Positions 26,432 through 35,906 of a DNA stretch of 64,000 bases are shown piece by piece (position 1 is the stretch's first letter; every line of letters starts with the position of its first letter). The notes under the pieces are model-generated. The model was not told the origin of the DNA and searched no databases. It saw only the letters and a program-made list of their open reading frames with translations. A program made the position numbers and the translations under genes. The stretch covers positions 310,001 through 374,000 of the forward strand of contig NZ_JAAVTX010000007.1 in assembly GCF_012163145.1 (NCBI RefSeq), given 5' to 3'. This DNA comes from Falsiroseomonas frigidaquae (lineage in GTDB: Bacteria; Pseudomonadota; Alphaproteobacteria; Acetobacterales; Acetobacteraceae).

Positions 26432-26597
26432 GTGCGCCTAGCTGATACCCCGCGCCCGCAGCCCCGCCGCCGCAGGTGGCAGGTTCCGCAGGTCGTCGGG
26501 CCTCGGGGGACAGGCCCGGAAGCAAGGGCCAAGACAAAGGAGTTTAGGCGATTCGGCCGGCGGCGGAAAACAGGAGAGTTTCGGCGGGCCTCGGGCT

Positions 26598-27212
26598 TCA
26601 CGGGACCAGCCAGCCGGCCTCCGGCGCCCCCGGCAGGGAACCAGGCTCCGGCCAGGCGAAGCGGGCCCGCCGATGCCCGCCGGCGGCCAGATGCAGCCAT
26701 TCCAGTCGATCGATCCGTAGCAGGATGACGCAGAAATTCGGCCGCCCGGCCTCGGCATCCAGCGGCGCCGGCGGTGGTGCGGCACAGGGCGTGCCGGGCG
26801 CGGGTTCGATCGCGTAGCACATCCGGCTGAAGTCGCGGCTGGCCGCCCAGGCGGCATCGGCCACCGGATCCGTGCCATGCAGCGTCGCCACCCCCGCCAG
26901 CCGAAGCTGCACCGCAGCGCCCGGATCATACAGATGCAGGCTGGCGCGCGGCTCCGCGGCCAACTCCGCCACCTTGGCGGCGCGCTGGTCGGTATGGATG
27001 CGAAGCTGCCGCGCGGCCGCGTCGAAGCCGCGCAGCACCACGGTGCGGGCGGCCGGCGCGCCATCGGCGGCCAGTGTCGCCAATGTCGGCGTATGGAAAG
27101 GGTGGCGGCGATCGGCGACGCCATGGGCGATCAGGCGGAATGCCTCGGCCAGCGTCGCATCGAGGCTCGGGACGTCCAGGCTCGGATCCTGAAGGCCGGG
27201 CGCCGCGCTCAT
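26598..27212 (-). CDS. Pyridoxamine 5'-phosphate oxidase family flavoprotein
   Basis: 204 residues with the split-barrel FMN-binding fold: TLATLAADGAPAARTVVLRGF near residue 43, DQRAAKVAELAAEPRASLHLYDP, and the C-terminal IDRLEWLHLAAGGHRRARF typical of PNPOx/Alr4036-type proteins. It is shorter than PdxH and lacks the full PdxH C-terminal signature, so use in vitamin B6 synthesis is doubtful. The ATG overlaps the stop of the FAD oxidoreductase (ATGA). Confidence 0.85.
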   Translation of the reverse strand: MSAAPGLQDPSLDVPSLDATLAEAFRLIAHGVADRRHPFHTPTLATLAADGAPAARTVVLRGFDAAARQLRIHTDQRAAKVAELAAEPRASLHLYDPGAAVQLRLAGVATLHGTDPVADAAWAASRDFSRMCYAIEPAPGTPCAAPPPAPLDAEAGRPNFCVILLRIDRLEWLHLAAGGHRRARFAWPEPGSLPGAPEAGWLVP

Positions 27213-28201
27213 GTGCTCCGGATCGCGGCGACCAGGGCGCCGGCACTGTCCACCGCCGCCTCGGCCCGGGCGCCGATGCACCAGTCGCCGGCAGCCCCCA
27301 GCCCGAGCGAGGCGTCCCACAGGCAGGGCGCGCCGAGCGGCGCCTCCACCAGCGCGTGGCGCCAGCGATGCGCGGATTGATAGAAGGGCTCGGGCAGCGC
27401 CGTGTCGGGGGCGTGTTCCGCGGCCAGGCTGGCGAAGGCCTCAAGCAGCTTCGCCGCGGCGTCTTCCGCCGTCAGTTCCAGATGCTCCCGCGACCATTCC
27501 GGGCCGGCCTGCACCACCCACAGCTCCAGGCTGGCATCGCGGCCGGGCTTCGAACTGTCGCGTGCCGCCCAGCCGATCGGGCCGCTATGCAGGCGGATCG
27601 TGTCCGGCAGCGGCAGTCGCTCGGGGAAGGCGAGCATCAGCGCCCAGCAGGGCTCGAAGCGCACCGATTCCAGTGTGGAGGCCAGATGCGGCGCCGGGCC
27701 CAGCAGCAGCGCCTGCGCCTGGGGTGCCGGCAGCGCCAGGATCACCGCATCGAACGGCCCCTCCACCTCCGGCGCCTGGGTCGGAAAGGGCCGGCCGGGG
27801 CGGACCAGTCGCGCGTCCAGATGATGCACATGCCAGGCACCCGGCTCGCCGGTGATGGCGCTGACATGGCGCATCAGGTCGATATCCATGCCCTCCGCCA
27901 GCGCGCGCGGAACCGAGGACATGCGCGGCACGCCGACACGGCGCCCGGCATCGGGCCATTCCTGCGCATTGGCCGCATCCAGCACCGCGGCGAAGGGCGC
28001 GCCATGGGCGGTCAGGTATTGCGCGCCATGATCGAAGTTCAGCACATGCCCGCCCGCCTCCACGCGCCGCGTCGTCATCCGCCCGCCGGGGCTGCGGCCC
28101 TTGTCGAACAGGCGCAGGCGGACGTCATAGGCGGCGAGGGTCTTGGCGCAGGCAAGGCCGGCCAGGCCGGCGCCAACGATGGCAATGTCTTTGGGTGGCA
28201 T
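27209..28201 (-). CDS. FAD-dependent oxidoreductase (COG3380, renalase-like)
   Basis: 330 residues. The N-terminal dinucleotide site IAIVGAGLAGLACAKTLAA and the following FDKGRSPGGRMTTRR are typical of the COG3380/amine oxidase-like group; a C-terminal GLGAAGDWCIGARAEAAVDSG-type FAD contact is split over residues 301-320. The substrate is unknown; renalase-type proteins oxidise dihydro-nicotinamide isomers. Co-translated with the PNPOx-like protein. Divergent from the response regulator across a 182-bp gap without clear operators. Confidence 0.87.
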   Translation of the reverse strand: MPPKDIAIVGAGLAGLACAKTLAAYDVRLRLFDKGRSPGGRMTTRRVEAGGHVLNFDHGAQYLTAHGAPFAAVLDAANAQEWPDAGRRVGVPRMSSVPRALAEGMDIDLMRHVSAITGEPGAWHVHHLDARLVRPGRPFPTQAPEVEGPFDAVILALPAPQAQALLLGPAPHLASTLESVRFEPCWALMLAFPERLPLPDTIRLHSGPIGWAARDSSKPGRDASLELWVVQAGPEWSREHLELTAEDAAAKLLEAFASLAAEHAPDTALPEPFYQSAHRWRHALVEAPLGAPCLWDASLGLGAAGDWCIGARAEAAVDSAGALVAAIRST

Positions 28202-28383
28202 AAGGCCCTGTATGGCGTGCCGGGCCAGCTAGGCAAGGGTCTTGTGCGATGCGGAAATCCGCCGCCTCGCGTCCTCTGGGACACAGCATGGCGCCCAGGC
28301 TGCTTCTCACGCACTCGTGCCAGCTCCGGGTAACCCTATCCGGCCGCGCTGGGTTTAGCCTTGCGAGCTGGAGGATTGATGGC

Positions 28384-28749
28384 ATGCAGTCGGAGCCGCA
28401 GACCTTGCTGCTCGTCGAGGACGACCCCCTGGTGCGGATGACCCTGGTCGAGGGTCTGACCGATGCCGGATTCACGGTGCTGGAGGCGGAGGATGCGGAG
28501 GCCGCGCTGGGCCTGCTCGCCCGCCGGCCGGAGATCGACGTGCTGCTGACCGACATCAACCTGCCGGGCGCGGATGGCTTCGACCTGTCGCATGCGGCGC
28601 GGCAGCTGCGGCCGCTGCTGCCGGTGCTCTATGCCTCCGGCCGTTTCCGCGCGGCGGAGCCGGGGCGCGGGCTGCCCGGCGCGCCTTTCCTGGCCAAGCC
28701 CTTCACCGTGGCCCGGGCGGCGGAGGCGATCGGGGAGCTTCTGCGGTAG
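28384..28749 (+). CDS. Single-domain response regulator (CheY-like)
   Basis: 121-residue receiver with no output domain. Acidic residues Glu12/Asp13/Asp14, phospho-acceptor Asp57 in LLTDINLPGADG, Ser in LYASGR and the conserved Lys in FLAKPF are all present, so it should be phosphorylatable. The start follows GGAGGA at good spacing; an out-of-frame ATG five bases earlier is ignored. The partner kinase is not nearby. Its stop abuts the pcaB stop. Confidence 0.92.
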   Translation: MQSEPQTLLLVEDDPLVRMTLVEGLTDAGFTVLEAEDAEAALGLLARRPEIDVLLTDINLPGADGFDLSHAARQLRPLLPVLYASGRFRAAEPGRGLPGAPFLAKPFTVARAAEAIGELLR

Positions 28750-30096
28750 TCAGCCGAGCCGGGCCAGGACCTGGTCGATGAAGATGGGCGCGGCGCCGAG
28801 ATAACCCGCCGGGTCGGTCAACCGGGCGATGCCCGCCGCATCCAGATGTGCCGTGACGCGCGGGTCGCGGGCCAGCGCCTCGTCCAGCGTGATCTTCTCC
28901 TCCAACGCCACGTCACAGGCGTGGTGCACCAGATCATGCGCCGGGTTGCGGCCGAGCAGCGGGGCCAGGCCCATCATCACCGCCTCCGCCACGATCAGCC
29001 CGCGCGATTCATCGAGGTTGCGGCGCATGCGGGCGGCATCCACCACCACCCCCTCCCCCAGCAGCAGCGCCTGGGACAGCGCGCCATGCGCGTAGAGGAA
29101 GATCTGCGGCAGGGCCAGTTGCTCCACCTGCTGCCCGCCGGCGCCGCGTTCATGCTCATGCGCCATGGCGCCGAGCACCTGCGGCAGCAGGGTCTGCGCG
29201 GCGCGGGCCTGGGCGATGACGTATTCGCAGGCGATCGGGTTGCGCTTCTGCGGCATGGCCGAACTGCCGCCCCGGCCCGGCGCCGCGGGCTCCGAAGCCT
29301 CGGCGACCTCGGACTGCATCAGCAGCATGATGTCGGTGGCCATCTTCGCCAGGCAGCCGGTCAGCATGGCGAGCCAGCAGGCGGCCTCCGCCATGCCGTC
29401 GCGCGCCACATGCCAGGGGATCGCCGGCACCGCCAGGTCGAGCTCCGCCGCCAGTTCCCGCTGCACCGCCAGGCCATCCTGGCCGAGCGAGGCCAGCGTG
29501 CCGGCGGCGCCGCCGAATTGCAGCCGCAGCATGCGCGGCCGCGCCTGCGCCAGCCGTTCCCGCATGGTCAGCAACGGATCCAGCCACAGCGCCACCTTGT
29601 GCCCGAAGGTGATGGGCAGCGCCTGCTGCGCATGGGTGCGCCCGGCCATGACGGTGTCGCGATGCGCCCGGGCCAGCCGCGCCAGTGCGGCAACCAGCCG
29701 GTCGAGATCCGCCTCGATCCGCGCGAAGGCGTCGCGCATCTGCAGCACGAAGGCGCTGTCGGTGATGTCCTGGGTAGTGGTGCCCCAATGGGTCCAGCGC
29801 CCCGCTTCCGGCCCGGCCGCGGCGGCAAGCTGCTTGACCAGCCCGACCACGGCGAAGCCGGTGTTGCGGGTGGCCGCCGCCAGCGCCGGGATATCCAGCA
29901 TCTCGACCCGCGCCGCCGCGGTGATGGCGGTCGCGGCCTCCGCCGGGATCAGGCCGAGCCGCGCCTGGGCGCGGGCCAGCGCCGCCTCCACATCCAGCAT
30001 GCGCTGGAGGAAGGCGCGCTCGCCAATGATGGCGCGCATCGCATCGCTGCCGAAGACCGCGCCGAAGACCGGCCCGTCGCCCGGGGAAACGCTCAT
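28750..30096 (-). CDS. pcaB: 3-carboxy-cis,cis-muconate cycloisomerase
   Basis: Converts beta-carboxymuconate to gamma-carboxymuconolactone in the protocatechuate branch. Fumarase/aspartase superfamily, 448 residues: WTHWGTTTQDITDS near 101-114, AGRTHAQQALP near 151, and the signature GSSAMPQKRNP at 277-287. Last gene of the minus-strand pca operon, with ATGA overlap to pcaG. The C-terminal domain is complete. Confidence 0.94.
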   Translation of the reverse strand: MSVSPGDGPVFGAVFGSDAMRAIIGERAFLQRMLDVEAALARAQARLGLIPAEAATAITAAARVEMLDIPALAAATRNTGFAVVGLVKQLAAAAGPEAGRWTHWGTTTQDITDSAFVLQMRDAFARIEADLDRLVAALARLARAHRDTVMAGRTHAQQALPITFGHKVALWLDPLLTMRERLAQARPRMLRLQFGGAAGTLASLGQDGLAVQRELAAELDLAVPAIPWHVARDGMAEAACWLAMLTGCLAKMATDIMLLMQSEVAEASEPAAPGRGGSSAMPQKRNPIACEYVIAQARAAQTLLPQVLGAMAHEHERGAGGQQVEQLALPQIFLYAHGALSQALLLGEGVVVDAARMRRNLDESRGLIVAEAVMMGLAPLLGRNPAHDLVHHACDVALEEKITLDEALARDPRVTAHLDAAGIARLTDPAGYLGAAPIFIDQVLARLG

Positions 30097-30656
30097 ACGT
30101 CGAGGAACACCGTCTCGTTCTCACCCTGCAGCCGGATGTCCAGCCGCCAGGTGCCACCGCCTTCCGGCTGGGCGATCAGCGTGGAGCGGCGAGCGGGGTC
30201 CACCAGGTTCAGCACCGGATCGGCCGCGTTCAGCGCCTCATTCGCGAAGTAGGCGCGGGTGACGACATGCTTCATCAGGCCGCGGGCGAAGATCGTCACC
30301 ACGATGTGCGGCGCCTGCGTCGCATTGCCGAGGCCCGGCACGGCGCCGGGCTTCAGCGTGGTGAAGCGGAACACGCCGTCCTCGTTGCTGGCGCAGCGGC
30401 CGAAGCCGTGGAAGCCGGCGCCGTAGGCCCCGTCCGGCCCGGCCTGCCAGATCTCCACCAGCGCATCGACGCAGGGCGCGCCATCGCCATCGGTGATGCG
30501 GCCTGTGAGCGTGATGCGTTCCCCGGCCACGCCCGCATTCGGCCCGCCCGGGCGCAGCAGGTCGGCCCATTCGGGAAAATCGATCATGTGCCAGTAGGGG
30601 CCGGCGGTCTGGCTTGCCGTCGCCGGGATCGGCGCGGTCATTAGGGCGCGGGTCAT
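30093..30656 (-). CDS. pcaG: Protocatechuate 3,4-dioxygenase alpha subunit
   Basis: Structural partner of PcaH in the intradiol ring-cleaving enzyme; 187 residues. It has the intradiol dioxygenase fold (SQTAGPYWHM at the start, VEIWQAGPDGAYG, GLMKHVVTRAYF) but lacks the iron-binding Tyr/His set, as expected for alpha. Start ATG 30656 overlaps the pcaH stop and its own stop overlaps the pcaB start (ATGA both sides). Forms the (alpha-beta) heteromultimer in the cytoplasm. Confidence 0.93.
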   Translation of the reverse strand: MTRALMTAPIPATASQTAGPYWHMIDFPEWADLLRPGGPNAGVAGERITLTGRITDGDGAPCVDALVEIWQAGPDGAYGAGFHGFGRCASNEDGVFRFTTLKPGAVPGLGNATQAPHIVVTIFARGLMKHVVTRAYFANEALNAADPVLNLVDPARRSTLIAQPEGGGTWRLDIRLQGENETVFLDV

Positions 30657-31360
30657 GGCGCGTTCTCGAAGGGGGTGGCGGCGGGGCCGCGCAGCACGAT
30701 GTCGAAGCGGTAGCCAAGCGCCCATTCGGGCCTGGTGATGTCCAGGTCGAAGGTCGAGACCAGCCGGTTGCGCGCCGCCTCATCCGCCGTGCAGTTGAAC
30801 ACCGGGTCCAGCGGCAGCAGCGGGTCGCCCGGGAAATACATCTGGGTGATCATGCGCTGCGCGAAGCCCGCGCCATGCAGGCCGAAATGGATGTGGATGG
30901 GCCGCCAGGCATTGGCGTGGTTGCGCCAGGGATAGGCGCCGGGCTTGATGCTGACGAAGCTGTAATTGCCCTCCGCATCGGTGAACAGCCGCGCCCGCCC
31001 CTCGAAATTCGGGTCCAGCGGCGCATCGTGCTGGTCGCGCGGGTGGTGGTAGCGGCCGGAAGAATTGGCCTGCCAGACCTCGACCATCGCGCCGCGCAGC
31101 GGGCGGCCATCCTCATCCGTCACGCGTCCGGCGACGATGATGCGTTCCCCCATCGCGGCGCGGCCGTTCACCTGCGACATGTCGACCTGCGGCGGGTAGA
31201 AGGCCGGGTCGAAGCGCGGGCCGCTGGTCTCGGTCAGCGTATGCGGCACCACCACCAGCTTCTGCTTCGGGTGGCGCTTATGCGTGCTGCCGTATTCCGG
31301 CGCGTCATAGGGCGGCTGCGTCGCCGGGTCCGGCCGGCGGAACGGGATGGGGTCGGGCAT
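30653..31360 (-). CDS. pcaH: Protocatechuate 3,4-dioxygenase beta subunit
   Basis: Iron-bearing catalytic subunit, 235 residues, opening the protocatechuate ring to 3-carboxy-cis,cis-muconate with O2. Iron ligands are evident: Tyr in SSGRYHHPRDQ, Tyr in GAYPWRNH, and the two His of RPIHIHFGLHG. The N-terminal extension (HKRHPKQKLVVVPHTLTETSGP) is typical of PcaH. It starts 5 bp after the pcaL gene ends. Confidence 0.94.
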   Translation of the reverse strand: MPDPIPFRRPDPATQPPYDAPEYGSTHKRHPKQKLVVVPHTLTETSGPRFDPAFYPPQVDMSQVNGRAAMGERIIVAGRVTDEDGRPLRGAMVEVWQANSSGRYHHPRDQHDAPLDPNFEGRARLFTDAEGNYSFVSIKPGAYPWRNHANAWRPIHIHFGLHGAGFAQRMITQMYFPGDPLLPLDPVFNCTADEAARNRLVSTFDLDITRPEWALGYRFDIVLRGPAATPFENAP

Positions 31361-31365
31361 CTGCC

Positions 31366-32505
31366 TTATTCTTCCTTGAGGACGGCCTTGGCGATCTTAA
31401 GCGCGGAATTCGCCGCCGGCACGCCCGCATAGGCGCCGACCTGCAAAAGGACCTCGCCGATCTCCTCCGGCGTCACGCCGGTGTTGCGGGTGGCGCGGAT
31501 GTGCAGTTCCAGCTCCTCATGCCGGGCCAGCGCCGCCATCATGCCGATGCAGAGCAGGCTTCGGGTGTGGCGCGTCAGCCCGGGACGGGTCCAGATGGCG
31601 CCCCAGACATTGGCCGTGATCCAGTCCTGGAACGGTGCATCCAGAGACGTGACATTGGCGCCGGCCCGCGCGACATGTGCCTCCCCCAGCACCGATTTGC
31701 GGATGGCGATACCGGCGTCGCGCCCGGCCGCGGGGGCGAGGTTGGCGAAATGCTCCAGGATGGCCGCGGTCGCCTGCGCGGGGCGTTCCAGCGTGGGAAG
31801 GTGGCCCGCCTCGCTGATCTCGACATAGCGGCTGCCGGGAATCGCGTCCTGCACCTCCCGCGCCATCTCGGGCGGGGTGGCGATGTCACGGTCGCCGACC
31901 ATCACGGTGGTCGGGCAGTCGATATGGCCGGCGACCTGTGCCGCACGCGCATCGCGCAGCGCGGCGGCGGAGCCGGCATAGCCGCGGCGGTCCGTGCGCA
32001 GCAGCATCTGCCGCAGGCCCTGGGAGGAGGCGAGCGAGGTGTCCACCACCCAGCGCGGCATCACCACATCAACCAGTGCCTGGGTGCCGATCTCGCGCAC
32101 AGCGTCGATGCGGTCCTGCCAGGCATCCGGCGGGGGGAATTCCAGCGCGGTGTCCATCAGCATCAGCGACAGCACGCGATCCGGCGCCATGGCCGCGAGC
32201 TGCATGGCGATGCGCCCGCCGATCGACATGCCCAGCACATGCGCCTGGCGGATGCCCAGAGCGTCCAGCAGCGCCAGCGCGTCGGAGGCGTGCAGCTCCA
32301 TGGAATAATCGCCGTCGGTCACCCCGGTCAGGCCGTGGCCGCGCATATCCATGCGGATGACGCGATGCGTGCGCGCCAGGGTCGCGACCTGCGGTTCGAA
32401 GACCTGCATCGTCGTGCCGATGGAATGCAGCATCAGCAGCGGCGGCGCCTCCTCGGGGCCCTCCACCGCGGCATGCACGACGATATCCCCCAGGTGCAAA
32501 AACAT
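31366..32505 (-). CDS. pcaL: Fused 3-oxoadipate enol-lactonase / 4-carboxymuconolactone decarboxylase
   Basis: 379-residue fusion. Residues 1-255 are an alpha/beta hydrolase with nucleophile Ser94 in GMSIGG and His in SEAGHLPTLERP (PcaD part). Residues 260-379 are a carboxymuconolactone decarboxylase domain (SLLCIGMMAALARHEELELH, NTGVTPEEIGEVLLQVGAYAG; PcaC part). The fusion performs two successive steps leading to 3-oxoadipate. It lies between pcaF and pcaH, 5 bp from pcaH. PcaL fusions are known in actinobacteria and some proteobacteria. Confidence 0.93.
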   Translation of the reverse strand: MFLHLGDIVVHAAVEGPEEAPPLLMLHSIGTTMQVFEPQVATLARTHRVIRMDMRGHGLTGVTDGDYSMELHASDALALLDALGIRQAHVLGMSIGGRIAMQLAAMAPDRVLSLMLMDTALEFPPPDAWQDRIDAVREIGTQALVDVVMPRWVVDTSLASSQGLRQMLLRTDRRGYAGSAAALRDARAAQVAGHIDCPTTVMVGDRDIATPPEMAREVQDAIPGSRYVEISEAGHLPTLERPAQATAAILEHFANLAPAAGRDAGIAIRKSVLGEAHVARAGANVTSLDAPFQDWITANVWGAIWTRPGLTRHTRSLLCIGMMAALARHEELELHIRATRNTGVTPEEIGEVLLQVGAYAGVPAANSALKIAKAVLKEE

Positions 32506-32513
32506 CCCGGCTC

Positions 32514-32593
32514 CCCACCTGATGAGGTGGGATGTCTAACATTCGATCCCGGCCGTCGGGAAGCGGGGTGCGGGCCGCGCGGTGCGGCCCGCA
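32514..32593. promoter_or_regulatory. Two hairpins between pcaF and pcaL
   Basis: A perfect 10-bp stem (TGCGGGCCGC, 5-nt loop, GCGGCCCGCA at 32569-32593) and a 7-bp stem with a 4-nt loop (CCCACCT, GATG, AGGTGGG at 32514-32531) lie in the 111-bp gap. Neither is followed by a T-run on the transcribed strand, so full termination is unlikely. They may mark an RNA-processing or attenuation point separating the thiolase from the upper-pathway genes. Confidence 0.6.
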
Positions 32594-32616
32594 AGCGATT
32601 GGTGGACGGTCGATCG

Positions 32617-33825
<1,209 letters not shown>

Positions 33826-33952
33826 GGTCGGGTTCCTCGATGGGTTCGGCGTTTCGTGCCGCCGCGGCGGCTGCGCGTCAACGGGTGGCCTGGACGAACC
33901 GCGCGGCGGTCGCCGCGTTGAGGACCGGAACGAACCAGCAGGAGTTGCGCGG

Positions 33953-34156
33953 ATGAGCACCCCCGAACGCGGCAGCGGCGCCGTGACCACGGATGAGGGC
34001 GGCAAGAACAACCCCGATGCGCGGCCCGACCCCGGCCCCGCCCCGGTCGGCCCGGCCGTGCATGGCCCGGCGCAGAAGCCGGCCGAGACCCCGAAGGACC
34101 CCGGCCCGGCACCGGTCGGCCCGGCGGTGGACCACCACGGCCCGAACCCGCGCTAG
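33953..34156 (+). CDS. Small proline-rich repeat protein
   Basis: 67 residues, AGGAG eight bases before ATG 33953. The sequence is low-complexity and very Pro/Gly-rich, with an 11-residue repeat DPGPAPVGPAV present twice (about residues 26-36 and 49-59), separated by HGPAQKPAETPK. No signal peptide, membrane helix or cysteine. Likely intrinsically disordered. Its function is unknown; it is transcribed away from pcaF and ends 2 bp from the convergent sorB stop. The clear ribosome site argues that it is real despite biased composition. Confidence 0.65.
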   Translation: MSTPERGSGAVTTDEGGKNNPDARPDPGPAPVGPAVHGPAQKPAETPKDPGPAPVGPAVDHHGPNPR

Positions 34157-34158
34157 CT

Positions 34159-34524
34159 TCAGTTCAGGAAGGGGTTGCGGCCGCGGGCGGGCGCCTGCGC
34201 CGGGCCGTAGTGGCGGGCCAGGTAGTCCACGATGGTGTCGCGGAACTCGCCCTCCAGCGGGTTCATGCCGTGCCGTTCCGTCATCCAGTCCATCAGCCCG
34301 TCCCATTGCGGGCGCGAGAAGCGGCTGCGGCGGATCAGCGCGGTGTTGTGGCAGGCGGTGCAGTAGCCGAAGACCTCGGATCGGCCTTCGCCTTCGGCCA
34401 GAACCGTCTCCTCCTCCACCGTCTGCTCGATGGCGCGCGCCGCATCGGCCTGGCGCTGCGCCGCATCCTGGGCCAGCGCCGCTGCGGGAAGCAGCAGCGC
34501 CAGGGTGAACAAGACCTTCCGCAT
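34159..34524 (-). CDS. sorB: Cytochrome c subunit of sulfite dehydrogenase (SorB-like)
   Basis: Periplasmic monohaem cytochrome of 121 residues with a signal peptide ending ALAQ, haem site Cys55-Cys58-His59 (CTACH) and a candidate axial Met87 in RHGMNPLEGEF. It follows the molybdoenzyme gene with a one-base TGATG overlap and should accept electrons from sulfite oxidation and pass them to the respiratory chain. The pairing and size match SorB. Confidence 0.87.
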   Translation of the reverse strand: MRKVLFTLALLLPAAALAQDAAQRQADAARAIEQTVEEETVLAEGEGRSEVFGYCTACHNTALIRRSRFSRPQWDGLMDWMTERHGMNPLEGEFRDTIVDYLARHYGPAQAPARGRNPFLN

Positions 34525-35840
34525 CAGCCGACCAGGATCGCGGCGCGGCTGATCCCATTGCCGCCATAGCCCTGCGGGTTCCAGTTGGCCGGCAGATGCG
34601 GCTGCATGCGGCCGTTGCTGTCCGTCGCCCGGTACCAGACCTCGTAATAGCCATCCGAGGGCAGTTCCACGCGGCCGGTCCAGCGCTGCCAGGCATGAGC
34701 ATTCGCCGGCGCGGCCACCTGCATCTCGGTCCAGGTCGCGCCGAAATCGACGCTGGCATGCACCGCCCGCACCGTCAGGTCCCCGGCCCAGGCGGCGCCA
34801 CGCAGGTCGAGCGACCGCGTCCCCGCCGCCAGCCGCGCCCCATGCGCATGCGAGGACAGGATCGAGCGCACGGGCATGCTCTCCAGATCGACGAAATCGG
34901 CGCCGTTGTTGCTGCTGCCGGGGACGATCGGCTTCACCGGCACGCGGTAGCTGGTGCCGCCCATGCCCGGGCCGTCATGCGGCTTGTCGCGCACCCAGAT
35001 GCGGGTCAGCCATTTCTGGCTAAGGCTGCCCGGCCAGCCCGGCGTCACCAGCCGCAGCGGCGCGCCGTTGACCAGGGGAATCGCCGCCCCGTTCAGGCGG
35101 AAGGCCAGCAGCGTGTCCTCCTCCATCGCCTTCGAGATCCGCATGCCGCGCGCGATGGAGGGCCGCCCCGGCTCGCCGGACAGATGCGGGTCGGCGCCAT
35201 AATGGCCGGTGGCGACGGCGGAGGGCTTCAGCCCGGCCGCCTGCAACACGTCCCGCAGCCGCACGCCGGTCCATTCGCCATTGCTGATGGCGCCGTTGCC
35301 CCATTGGTTGCCGCGGGTCTGCGGAGAGAAGAAGGCGCGGCCATTGCCGCCGCATTCCAGCTGCAACTGCCGGGTGACGACGGGGAAGCGCTGCTCCAAC
35401 TCGCCGAGCGTGATCTCGATCGGGGTGTTCACCTCCCCGTCGATGGTCAGCTTCCAGGCCTTGGGGTCGGCCGGCACCTCCGGCACGCCGCCATTGTTGC
35501 GGATGAACATGTTGCGGGCGGAGGTCACCGGCTCATCCAGCAGGGTTTCCGGCGTCTCCGCGTTCAACGGCCGCTCGCCCTGCAGGATCAGCGGGCCCTT
35601 GCCCTCCATCTGCAGCACGGCCGGGGCGCTGCCCTGGGCTGCGGCCGGGCGGCTGAACAGGGCGGGCAGCGTGCCGGCCGGCATGTTGGCGCCGAAGGGA
35701 ATCGCCGCGCCCACCGCGCCGCCCATGGCCGCCAGCGCCGCGCCCTTCAGCGCCCCGCGACGCCCGAAGGCCACGGCATCCGCCCGCTCCGGGTCATCAC
35801 GGTACAGTTCCTGCACCGAGCGTTCGGTCTTGCGCGACAT
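34524..35840 (-). CDS. sorA: Molybdopterin sulfite dehydrogenase catalytic subunit (SorA/SoxC-like)
   Basis: 438-residue sulfite oxidase-family enzyme. A long Tat leader carries FGRRGALKGAALAAMGG. The molybdenum-ligating Cys163 lies in QLECGGNGRAFFS, and the dimerisation domain follows from about residue 320 (WAGDLTVRAVHASVDFG). Oxidises sulfite to sulfate in the periplasm. SoxC is the closest alternative, but no other sox genes are present, so a SorAB type is preferred. Confidence 0.88.
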   Translation of the reverse strand: MSRKTERSVQELYRDDPERADAVAFGRRGALKGAALAAMGGAVGAAIPFGANMPAGTLPALFSRPAAAQGSAPAVLQMEGKGPLILQGERPLNAETPETLLDEPVTSARNMFIRNNGGVPEVPADPKAWKLTIDGEVNTPIEITLGELEQRFPVVTRQLQLECGGNGRAFFSPQTRGNQWGNGAISNGEWTGVRLRDVLQAAGLKPSAVATGHYGADPHLSGEPGRPSIARGMRISKAMEEDTLLAFRLNGAAIPLVNGAPLRLVTPGWPGSLSQKWLTRIWVRDKPHDGPGMGGTSYRVPVKPIVPGSSNNGADFVDLESMPVRSILSSHAHGARLAAGTRSLDLRGAAWAGDLTVRAVHASVDFGATWTEMQVAAPANAHAWQRWTGRVELPSDGYYEVWYRATDSNGRMQPHLPANWNPQGYGGNGISRAAILVG

Positions 35841-35906
35841 GTCATTTCCTCCGTTGCGTTGCAGGGAGGATTGGCCATGCGCGCCCGGCCGGCAAGCGGA
35901 GAAAGA

